From Sarcocystis neurona (lineage: Eukaryota > Apicomplexa > Conoidasida > Eucoccidiorida > Sarcocystidae), in the NCBI GenBank assembly GCA_000727475.1, contig KL647290.1, forward strand, positions 234,538-298,537: a DNA stretch of 64,000 nt. Reading direction: 5' to 3'. The translations under genes were made by a program, and so were the position numbers. Below are positions 34,001-45,000 of the stretch, in pieces (the first letter of the stretch is position 1; every line of letters starts with the position of its first letter). The notes under the pieces were generated by a model. The model was not told the origin of the DNA and did no database searches. It was given only the letters and a program-made list of their open reading frames with translations.

Positions 34001-34600
34001 AGTCAATAGTAGCAGCAGCAACAGCCGCAGCAGCGACTGCCTCAACGAAGAAACTTCCGCTATGGCTTCTTCCTCGCCATCACACAGACCTTCTTCCCCC
34101 GTTCCTACCGCTAAAGATACACCGAATCTCCCTCTCCTACACCCATGCGCGCAGGTGACCACCCATAATGCCGCGACGACGACGACAACTGGTGGTGGAT
34201 CTGTTGCCGTTGCAGTGCCGACCCCAACCACGACGACGCCGACAAGTAGAGGCAGCAATAGCAGCAGCATCATCTGTTCTCCACTTCCTTTCTCTTCCTC
34301 TCTGTGCACCTCCTCCTGCTCTTCGCCGTCGTCTTCGCCTTCGCTCTCCAGCACGGGTCTGCTGCGTTCTCTCTGCCGCCAGTGGTCCAGCAGCTGCAGC
34401 CACCACTGCTGCCATACGCTGCCGCTGTCGCCACCTCTTCCCCCACCTTCGGCAGCCGAAGCTTCCAGGACTCGTGGCTGCTATCTCTTTCAACAGCCGC
34501 AGCAGCAGCTTCACTGCTGGCAGCACCTGCCACGCGTCGTGAGCTGCAGCAGCAGCGCGAGGCGCATCAGCACTTGTAGTAGGAAACGATCTTCGAGCCG
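31040..34600. repeat. CAG/CTG triplet-rich zone upstream of GAP50
   Basis: The plus strand carries CAG/GCA units at about 31040-31290, CTG/TGC units at about 31540-33330, and a mixture from 33540 to the GAP50 start. The change of strand polarity inside one block is notable. This is an isolated triplet island between two repeat-poor stretches. It keeps a GAP50-frame reading open from 33522, which should not be mistaken for an N-terminal extension. Confidence 0.8.
31520..33063 (-). CDS. Candidate Gln/Ala/Ser-rich gene pieces, divergent from GAP50
   Basis: Minus-strand reading frames at 33063-32596 (155 residues, starting MAIHKKAATAQLL, mixed composition with VVLSEISHHSG), around 32215-32075 (EAHQQERQLWQQHEHTL) and 31954-31520 (144 residues, with RLQQQQRLWQLEQQM and a Ser/Lys/Arg-rich end) read the triplets as Gln, Ala and Ser. 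The last two share a QQxRLWQ-like motif, suggesting one duplicated unit. No domain is recognisable and I could not join the pieces with confident splice sites, so this may be upstream low-complexity DNA of GAP50. The boundaries given are those of the outer frames. Confidence 0.25.
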
Positions 34601-34613
34601 TCCCCGCCTTTGT

Positions 34614-37600
34614 ATGCTGCTGCAGCTCCCCGCTGTAGCGCTGACGACGATTTTGCTCTTGCTGCTGTTGCCACAGGGACCTCAGCAAGCAGCAGCACAG
34701 CTGAAATTTGCCGCTATCGGCAACTGGGGTTTTGAATCCGGCAGCCAGCAGCAAGTCGCCGACACTCTCAAGCAAGTAGCTCGCGCTGAGCATCTCAGCT
34801 TCCTAGTCAGCCCAGGATCAAATTTTGCTGGTGGTGTCAGTGGCCCCGCCGATCCCAAGTGGAAACGCCTCTTCGAAGATGTATATTCCGACCCTGCAGC
34901 TGCTTTGAAAATGCCCTTTTTCACCGTCCTCGGCGCGGAAGACTGGAGCGGCGACTACACAGCGGAGGCCCTTCGCACCGAGGTAGCCTACTCTCCCACC
35001 GGAAAGTACACGAGCACCGGCGCCGGCAGCACCCCTGCAGGAACAGGAGAAACAGCAGAACAGGAAGCAGAGAAGGAAGAAGAAAGCGCCACAGCTGCTG
35101 CCGATGCCACTGCAGCAAGGGAAACTCAAATTGCAGAGACGTATCCCAAGTGGACTCTGCCCAACTGGTGGTACCACTACTTAATGCACTTTCCTGCCAG
35201 CACGGGTAAGGACTGAAGGAGCACACGCAGGAGGCGATGCAAAGGGAAACGAGCAAAGGAACAAAAAAAGAAACAGGGAGAGCAAAACGACAAAACATCA
35301 CTTGAGGGGCAGGGACAGGGAACCTGGATTGGATAGTCACTCTTTGATACGGCAGTGTGAACGTACGATTCTACATATATATATGTATATACACGTGTGA
35401 ACACGCGTGGTTTGAGAAAAGCTCCCTTGCGTTTCCCAGAGAGATAAAAAATCAGATTCACTCTATGCGGAGGCATGTATGCATGTTGGAAGCTCCCCGT
35501 AGGAGAAGACAACATCACACACAGTTATATATCATTTCTTTTGTACACGCACAAACACGCAGCTGTATTCGTCTGTATAAAAACTGTTTACACGCAGCTG
35601 ATTTGTACGTTTGGAGCCTCCACTTGTCTATGTAGAGACACTCGTAGCGTTGGCGCACGTAGACTGACGACTGTGGCTCTGCTTCAACAAAATGCGAAAC
35701 GCTGCTTCTCTTCGCTTGGAAGAAGACAACTCAGAAGAGAACACTTCACGTGTGCCTATATATGGAAACAAACGTACGTGCACACATATCTACTTTTTCC
35801 TTGTCACCTGCACCAAGAGGTCTACACGCGTATGTAGAGAGACACTCGACGCAAAGCGTTCTGCAAACTCTCTTCTGGCCGCCGCTGCAGGAGTGGCTTG
35901 AACTGCGCGCGCTGTAATATGACAGTAACAGAGTAGTCAGAATACGGTTGTACGCCCACAACATTTCGCATAGCGACACACATCTCCGTGTGATATCCCC
36001 ATCTTGCACTGTGCCTAAACGTAGTTGTCTCACCTTCCGGCCGTACACGATAAACGTCTACATTTACACACACTAATTTATATACATATGTGTATAGTTA
36101 TACATGTGTATATGCCTCAGTGTTTGTAAAGGTACGAATGTGTATGCTTGTGTTTGTGTGTAATATATGCTCCCACGTGTGTCTGTGCTAAAGACGTGAT
36201 AAAAGCATACAGGTGTTGCCGGAACAGCGTTGCAAGTCCAGCTGGGGTGGAAAGTTTGGGCAAATCTCGATGCAGCGCTGTAGCCGCAAAACGTTGCTGC
36301 TGCCTTCTTCCTCCTTTGCGCTCAGGCTCGGCCTTCATCAACTCGGGGCACAAGGACATGAGTGTGGGCCTAATATTTTTGGATACGTGGGTGCTGTCGT
36401 CCTCCTTTCCGTTCTCCGACATAAGGGCCAAGGCATGGGAAGACGCAGAGAAGACACTTTCTCTTGCACCGAAGCTCCTGGATTACATCATCGTCGTAAC
36501 GGATCGACCAGTTTACTCCAGCGGCTCTTCCAAAGGCGATTCCACACTTCAGTACTACTTGAAACCGCTGCTTGAGAAGGCAGATGTCGACTTACTCATT
36601 TCTGGATACGACTTCAGCCAAGAAGTCATCGTGGTACGGATTTAGACTTAACCATATATCTATGTATTTTTGGATGCATGCGTCCACCTAGCCGCAGTGT
36701 GTGCTTCCACACTTTGTCACTAGAATCCCTACGATGTGCACATGGAAGTTGTGGTAAGGACGTGTATGTATATACGCATACATTTAGAAGATGCAACCGG
36801 GACAACTGTCTGTGTACCGACGTATGTATTTCTACTCGAAACCGCTGCATCGAATCAATAGAGGGAGCTGAGCATTGCTGGCATGAGCTGGGCATTGACC
36901 AGTCGTTCAAAGTTAATGCACGTTCTTGTGTCACGTGTGGCGCGTCTGCTTGTATATTCGTGTGTGCACACTGCGAACACACGTAAGTGGAGCAAGGAAA
37001 TGGTAGGCAGGAAGATACTGGACAAGCGCACCGAAACACGTGGAAAGTTGACATCAATGACAGAATACGACAGTGAAGCAAATTAGTCGTCCTAGAGACT
37101 TTTGAAGCAGGGAAACTGCAAGAGCCACGACGGTATCACTTATTGCTGGAAAGCAGCAATGGAAGAAGCACCCGTGGTAGCGAGTACAGTGACGCTACGT
37201 CTCTACGTTGGAAAAGCTATACAGCCAGTCTGGTGTGCTCGATCTTTTTTCTAAAGCAATGGACCGAACACCTCTCTACTTCAACTGTAACTCCGCACAG
37301 TGTTGGGGGCAGACCAGCAGGACTCGGATGTACGTGGGGTGATAAGACGACACTGTGCGTGCACAGCTGAAGATGTGTGTGGTAGAAAGACGGGTGGTAG
37401 CAGACCATGCGGAGAAACAACCTTCAACGATGCAGTCTCGAAAGCTACCTTTGCAATCACAGCTGGCTGACTATGCTTACCATCACACGCACCCGTATAC
37501 ATAAGGCCGTATGCACTTCGTTTCTCCGTCGACCTGTGTGGTTGAGAAGTGCGGTCCCCGGCAGATATATAGTCTTGAATTGTTACGACGTGGCACACTC

Positions 37601-38871
37601 CCGCTGCGGCTGTTTCTGGGTCAAAGCACTCGCATCAGCATACTGTATTGCTTTGAAGAATATGTACGACTTTTCTCAGTTACTCGCGCTAACTTAGAAG
37701 TTTTCCCTATCTTAGCTGTCAGCTACAGTGTCGCTCTATCAGTAGACGCGCAACAATAAGGCAGATCGCGTTGAAGTTGAAGGAGGAAGACCTGTGTAAG
37801 CGGTTTCTGTCTTGTATTCCTGCTTTTTGTCCCAGCACAAGGGAATATCGTACGTCAACTGCGGCGCCGGCTCCTTCGGTGTCGGTTCTTCGATGGTGAA
37901 AGATCGAGGAAGTCAGTTCTACTCTGGGCAAGCGGGCTTTTGCGTCTTTGAATTGACTGCTGACGGCCTTGTAACGCGGCTTGTGGACGGATCGAACGGA
38001 GAGACTCTTTACGTTTACAAGCAACCACTGAAAAAAAGACCTGATCGCAAGACGGTAATGACACGTTCTATCCGACAACACGAACCCTACGTGTTATACA
38101 GGTATCTGGTCGTCGTTCGTTATGTATAGAGACGGCACAAAGACTCCACACCGAGAACCGTTCCAAGAGCACGTCCTCGAAATGCAGCTACATTGAATGA
38201 CAAACATAATATAGTTCCATGTGCGTATATATACACGTACATACGCATACGTATACACTTGTATATACGTACACTGGTAGTGTGCAACCTGTCACGAGTT
38301 ACGTGCGTGCTAGTGCTGGGAAGGTGGACTACAGCACTGTTGCAGGGGTCGACACATGGTACACAGAATAAGCGGGCGAGGAAAAATGGGGCTCGGTTCG
38401 TGTACGTATACAGGTGTGTGGTATGATACATTAGGAATGCCACTGCATTCATGTCCATACACCTTTTTGAATTTCAACGAGCCACGGAGAGGCTGTGGAG
38501 CGTGTAACAATAGAATCCGTACACCTATTCGCACCTTCTTTTACAGGTACCTATTCAAGCATATACGTCCACACTCGACAAGGGCACTATGGAAGGGATC
38601 CCCGAAACACACACACAACCTCCTGTGGTCAAAAGCTTGCGGTCGATGGAGCGCAGATCGGCTTTGCCTGAGTGTCTTTTCTTGTTTTCAGATTGACGCA
38701 TTCAAATTTGTCAGCCAGTTGCCAGAAGTAAAATACTGGGCAGTGCCGAGCATGGGAAAAATGCCTGGGCGCGACGTCTTCGTGCGGGTCGTCGGAACAA
38801 TTGGACTTTGCATCGCGACATTTTTCGCCTCACTCTCCGTAGCCAGTCTTGTTTCCCGTTACACAAAGTGA
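34614..38871 (+). CDS. GAP50: Glideosome-associated protein 50 (acid-phosphatase-like membrane anchor)
   Basis: GAP50 anchors the gliding motor (myosin A, its light chain, GAP45) in the inner membrane complex of apicomplexan zoites. Four exons: 34614-35205, 36326-36633, 37836-38054, 38692-38871; phases agree and give 432 residues, about the family length. The chosen ATG starts a clear signal peptide (residues 1-29, LTTILLLLLLP core) followed by LKFAAIGNWGF. The frame is open upstream to 33522 but that part is triplet-repeat low complexity. Family blocks visible: FLVSPGSNF, MPFFTVLGAEDW, PNWWYHYLMHF, FLDTWVLSSSFPF, DYIIVVTDRPVYSSG, YYLKPLLEKADVDL, YVNCGAGSFG. A membrane helix at about 406-428 is followed by the tail RYTK. 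Metal-binding positions of purple acid phosphatases are replaced (for example the GNHD-type motif reads GAED and the GHDH-type motif reads GYDF), so it is probably non-enzymatic. A Glu/Ala-rich insert of about 40 residues lies before PKWTLPNWW. The donor of exon 2 could also be three bases earlier. Confidence 0.93.
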
Positions 38872-41800
38872 AAGACGTTTCTTGTGACAAATGAATCCGA
38901 TATCCGAAGAGTGTGTCGCCACATTCGTATCGAAAGGCGGATAAATAGTTATTTGATATCTTTCGTGTTAGCTAGGTCAAATTTGGCGCTGAACTTAGAT
39001 GAACGATGAAATGGAGTTACCTGTAGGTCGTCGTGTCGGAAAACACGACAAGGTGGAATTACGGTTTTTCCTCATTTTGTTTTGCGGTGTACGAACACAT
39101 CGAAGCGGGCATCCCCACCTAAAGTCGATCGCAGAAACATAAGGAAAAACAGGGAGTGGTGAAGAGCGGAGCCCACCAAGGGAGCGTAAGGGGCAAGGAG
39201 CAACACTGGAGCGGATTTCTTGTTGCGCTGTAGTCGTTGGTTTCGAAGCACAGAGATGTGTATTGTAGTGGTGAACCTACACTCGGTCAACACCTTTGTC
39301 GGTACTTCATAGCACAGCCGCCGGCTGGAGACGTGGCGGTTCAAGGGAGGTTTTAAAATCTGTAGGCGCGATGCTGAAAGAAGTCCGGGAGGGAAGGTTT
39401 TTATGCCACAAGCTAAACCAGTCCTCCTATGTAGGGACGGGTGATAATTCTGAGCGCGCGCTCTGTCTGTGTTGTGTGCACTTACTTGCACATGGTGTAT
39501 TTGTGGATAACAGTTAACGTGCCTGTATATGTCTTGTAATACCTTTTGAGTGCTCCATTTCTCTTAACTCATAAGCGTTTAACTTGGCTACCGAGTACGC
39601 TCACGCGCACCGTCGTGTGAACTACTATTTTACTGTCTCCATGCGTATATATTTTTTAATGTTACACGTCTGCCACCATCGGAGAGCTGCGGAGGGAATG
39701 AGCAGCTGGCGGGCTGCCAGAGCGCGAATTTCGCTTCCTGTAAAACCGAAAGCATCTCAACGCGCAATGACTTGCCCGTTTCTTGGCAGAGTGTCGTTTT
39801 GACCACGCAACTCATTCTGTGTCACACTCTTACTGAATTGGCGTGAATAACAGGAATGCCAGCCTGGACTGCCGCCGACAAGAGTGGAAGAACCTCTCAG
39901 CGGCATCAATTACGGTCATGGGTTTGGCAAAAAATTGGTGCGCTGATATGCCCTTACGGCAACTGCTCGGGTAGCGTAACATTCGTATGTGTATCGGGCT
40001 TATGTTTTATCCTTTGTATTTCGAGAATAACACACCAAAAATAACACCATTCGATGAAACCGTTGACTTCTCTTTACGTTGGCCAACGTGTTCAGATGGT
40101 ACGCGGTGCGGCTGCTATCCCAGTGCCACGTATAGGGGACGTGTCAATCCTGTTGGTGAACTGCTGTTCACCGGATCGTAATTCAGATGTATCGCTGTGA
40201 AAATGTCCCCATTCGCCGGCAGACGACAAAACTTGATAACGGAACTGGTGAAATTTGCGCTTTTCGTAGGCATTTCTAGCCCAGTGTGTACAAGGGACAC
40301 GACGGAAAAGTAGGCGTTTACCTGCCACTAGTGTCGTCGCCCATTTGGCAAGACCACGGTGCCTAATATCAGATCCCTAGAATCTCACTTGGCTAACATT
40401 AAGTTCTGCACTTCTCTGTCTGCTCTCTGCGTGGGCAGCAGGAACACTTGAAGTCGTTGACAGGGGAAGTAGCCTTTCGATTTCTGCGCCGCACAATTCT
40501 AGGTGTACGTACCAAGCCGCATAACAGTGATCTGATGGTCACGTCATCGAGATACTCTTTTGGTAGTGAGTGTACCACAACCATGCGGCTGCAATTACAC
40601 CAGCACACATATACGCGTGCAGGTACTAGGAGTAGACAAATACAGATGCCAGCCTCTCAATGTATGCAGGGTGACCGCACATCCTAAAATATAAGACTCA
40701 ACAATCACGTGGACTACAAGGGTTTACATACTCCTATGTTGTGCCTCCCTAGAGCAGTCAGAAGTCAAGCTTTTCAACTCTTATACCGAAAGGCCCCAAT
40801 AGAACTGACATACGAGAAACCTGAATATACGTACATCCATGCGAAAGTGTGCGCAGAATATCTGTGTGCACACGGGGACTGGATGAGAGGACACATTTTA
40901 TCATTATATGTATAGCGTACACCGACGCTTACAACACACTACTAAAGGCAGAAGCTGAGCACAAGATACTTTGAGTCAGGCATGGCGAAGCTAGAGCGTA
41001 CACGAAGACAAAGAAATGTTACCGTGTCTAGCTTGAGGGATGTGTAGCTGCTGTTCGGCATTTCAGTTCTCGTCTCTGTATGTACGCCGCGTTATCCAGG
41101 CGTTATGCTTTTCTGATCCACGTTTGTGTATCACGCGCCCCATTTATTCAGTCATTTTTCATACCTGCCCTCTTCGTAAACGAATGGGGTTATATGTATC
41201 TACAAACAGGTTTCGTGTACAGGATGCTCGGGCTAGTAAGCGTAAAAAGTCAAGGGGTTTCAAGGCTAGGAGGTAAGTCGTCTTTTTGGAAATAATTTGG
41301 ACAGGAAGGGTGAGTCGCTGGAGGGAACTCTGTTGAAACAATGACTGCTTAGAATCTCGTCTCTGTGTTGCAGTGCCTTGTGCATTACAGGAAGAGGCAC
41401 CATAGAGCTCTGCGGTGCCTTAGTCTCGAAGCCCTTCTCCGCAAGAACTGGGATACTCATGTCAGTACATCTTTTTTTGTCTCATTTTGCCTGCTCTTCA
41501 GCTTCAGTTTTTGCCAGTCAAAAATTCAAGTGAAACGCCTCCCTTCCGGTAGAGAAAACTTGACTTTCTATCCTTTCTCTGTGTTCTGCTTACATCTGCC
41601 GTCCTTTTTGAGCTGTCAAGGTACCTAAGGCCTTCGTACAATCATTCCTCGCAAATACGTTCTTTCTGTATTCTTCGTCTCCGGAGGGTTGATTGTTTTT
41701 CATCGCCACACGAAAAACAATAGAAAGTGTTGTGCTAGAAGATGAACCAGGGAAAACAACACAATCTGAGTTCCGAAAGTAGCATCAGCTTCTCTAAAGC

Positions 41801-42088
41801 AGGTTAATGTTTGCGTACATCTTTTTCTCCGTAGTGCCCATCTTTCTGCTGTTCAAACTTTCGCTACTCTTGTTGGGTATCCCCGTTACGCTACAGAAAA
41901 GTGAGGCTTCACGGATTTTTTCCCATAATTTGTCGTCCCATTCGTAGGGGGCCTCGTTACGAGGCTGCATTTGTATACTCTTCTGTGATTCTTGTTCACT
42001 TTACGAGCTACCCTCGGTGGCTCAAGAATCTGAGTGCCACTGGCAAAGCATGTATACAGAAACGATCCGCACGTTTGCAGGTTTTACC
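38872..42088. other. Repeat-poor intergenic stretch
   Basis: Lies between the GAP50 stop codon and the signal-peptide exon of the LDPK-repeat gene. No microsatellite, triplet array or convincing reading frame was seen on either strand. It should hold the GAP50 3' untranslated region and the promoter of the downstream gene. Confidence 0.6.
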
Positions 42089-45000
42089 ATGTGCAGTTTT
42101 CCAAGTAACTCGCGGCTTCCTGCCGCCTCTCAAATTGCCAATGTGGGCAGAAACAAACCTGTATTCTCCTTGTACTTGCCCATCCTGCTAGCGCTCCTGC
42201 TTCGGTTGCAAAGCGTCTCCGGACAAGTTCACACACACAAGGTCGCCGCTGGGTCTGCAGTAGTCAAGGATGAATACGATGCTGAACCGACGTCTACTCT
42301 TGCGGATACGGAGGTTTTTCCGCATTTATCTGATGACACAGGTGGGTGGGAAAAACGCCATTGCGGAAGGTGAATTTCGCCTTCGTTCTATGGCAGTGGT
42401 TTACTTTGATTACGCGAGTGCGGAGAGATGAAGGAGAGATTCTTGAACTGGACGTATCGGATCTTAACGAACGCCTTCTAAGGAATTTAGTCGTGAAGCG
42501 TGTACATCCTGCAGTCTGCAACACATATATGTTATACCTATGTAACTTTGGTATTACTCTTGAGAAATTTTACACGAGTTCGCGAAGTGAGACAGGACTG
42601 CTGTTGTCCGGAAGAGAACACCACCTCTTGATACCTTATAAATAGACGTTGAATAAATTGTTCAAAATTTAGGGAGAAGCGATTTACTCTTGTTTCCTGC
42701 GCAGGATGCGATACTCGCGTGCAAGCAGCAGTGGTTGATCGAATGAAAGAAAAGACCACATCATTTGTCCTTTTCTGCACGTATGCGGAAGAAGGGGGCC
42801 TTGGAAACATAGCCCTTTCTGAAGATCGTTCTAGAAGTTTCGAACCCATCAGATGAAGAATGCGTGCCGAGGTCATCTTGTCAATGCCTTTTCTCGCGTG
42901 GCCCCCATGTTTTGGTACCTTGGTGCGCTTCCCTGCACCGTAGATCCGCTAAACGATTTCCGGAGTCGCTCTCGAGTTCTCTCTTCCCTCGTGATGCTGT
43001 ACTGTCCAACCCAGTAGGTGATAGGGGGTGTTGTGTCAAAATGGTCAGCGACACGTGTTTAGTACAGACCACTTACTCCCAGCAGAAAGCACGATCTACA
43101 AGGAAGTGAAGAGACGGATCCATCTGTACTCCTAGGTAATATAAGAAACGAGATCACATCGACCACCGATGGCTCGCATGAACGCTTCTTGCAGCTGCTG
43201 CATATGAGTCACGGTCGGACTGCGAGAACAGAACAATACAAGGAGACACTGGGAAAGAAAATACCTTGAACTGCCGCCCTCCCTCACATATACGTAGTTC
43301 CTGTAAAAGCAATGTACCCTAAGCGCTCTAGTATCTGCGTCGACAAATAGTGGGCGGATTGTTAGGGATAATGAGCGTTGATCTTACCCGAAGCGTTCGT
43401 CCGGATGATCTACTCGGTTCTGGATTAGCTGCTGTGTGGAACATTACGAAAAAGTCACATGAAATCGCCAGAAAGTAGTGCGAGATGGATTCTTTGAGAA
43501 ATACTACTCGAAATCAGCAAAAGGGCAAAGAGGACGGGGCATGCATTCCGACATCACAGCGTTGCAAATTTTTCACAGATTTTTCCCTTCCCTTCGGGGG
43601 GCCTACAAATACGTACACATCTTTATGTGTCGCACACGCTGCCGTAGCTCCAGGCAGTATCCCGGTGAGTCTGCGACTGCTGCAAAAAAATAAGCCGCTT
43701 TGTGCTTTGATAAACATACTGGTGTGTGGATCTGCGTATGTAACCGGACCACACTCACATGAGTACATATCATATCAGGTATGTGTACGATATATGTCAA
43801 CACTGGTGTCTTTTAGACACGTCAACTGGAGTCAACAAGGTATCTGTAAAGTATTACTACGTGTGAACCGTAAACGGTTTAACGGTGTGCATGTGTATAC
43901 ACTGCTTGGACCGTAGTGTGCATAGGCGAAAGGATAATTAGCTCTGTTTGCTCGTGTTTCAAATGTGTGCATTTGACTTTCGTCCACATTCACAGAAAAG
44001 TTGTGAAGTACGAGTACAGATTAGCACTTGAACAGAGTTCTGTATGTGCACATTTGCTTACCACTGTAGATGAAAGCAGTTTTAAAAGCCGCACGCTCTT
44101 TCACTGGATCACTTAATACTGCATTTGCGCACGGAGAGCGGTGTGTACTTGCGACGTGCGATCACACGTGGGAGTGGCCATCAACGCAGTGCGACCACAT
44201 GGTCGAGGGGCAACATAGTATTTCTTTAGTTTCGCTCGGGTACTTCTCCACTACCGCTAATCAAATTTATCATGGGCATCGGTATCCACAGAAAGAGAGA
44301 CACGGGTAGATGTATAAGTACTCGTCCTCCGTTTCGACATCTTGCTGAGGCCATGTAATTTCCGCAGATATGTTGTGTATCACTCCTGTGCAGAGGATGA
44401 CCTTTCCTATGAGACGGACAATGAGTACGGGACGAATTTCGCGACCTTCGTAAGCTTCAAGACGTGCACTGCTGAGGTCGCTACCCATTTGATGCACTGC
44501 CGCCTACTGCCAGTATTGCTGTGCTTCCAGTTGCTTAGTTCTTTAGTCAAGTTCACCCATGGTGCAGATTTCGCCTTTTGTCAAATAGACACGATTGTCA
44601 CGGATGCAGTTTCTTCATTCACTGTAAAGTTCACTCATGACTAGGGATGATACTATATGTGCTGCACATGAACGCCGGTGCAAGAATGCAGTGCAACCAA
44701 GCATGTAAGCATGTATGCGGGTATCTTCCTGCACGCAAGCAACAGCGCAGCACTGTCGTTGTTCTACTTACTACAGGACTATTCGCAGGACGCACTGCGC
44801 AAAATTCTCTTGTTGAAGCAGACGCGACGAGAGCCGAGTCTATGTGATCACAGAGTCGTAACATGTACATTTGCTACCAGGAGATCGAATCAGTACATAA
44901 CACACATGGGATGACATTTCTTTGTCTAGAAGGCTCGTCACTTGTCCACGTTCAACATTTTCATCTGAATAAGTACTCTTCATTTTTGCAAGTCCTAGGC

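Noticed and set aside
33359..34354. 331-codon minus-strand ORF.
   Set aside because: It lies in triplet-rich DNA that overlaps the antisense of the GAP50 upstream region, with Val/Glu/Arg/Cys runs and no domain; several other frames are equally open there.
33522..34613. In-frame N-terminal extension of GAP50 (the frame is open for 364 codons before the chosen ATG).
   Set aside because: It is Ser/Pro/Thr/Cys low complexity made by triplets, and would bury the signal peptide in the middle of the protein. The ATG at 34614 gives a normal signal peptide and family length.
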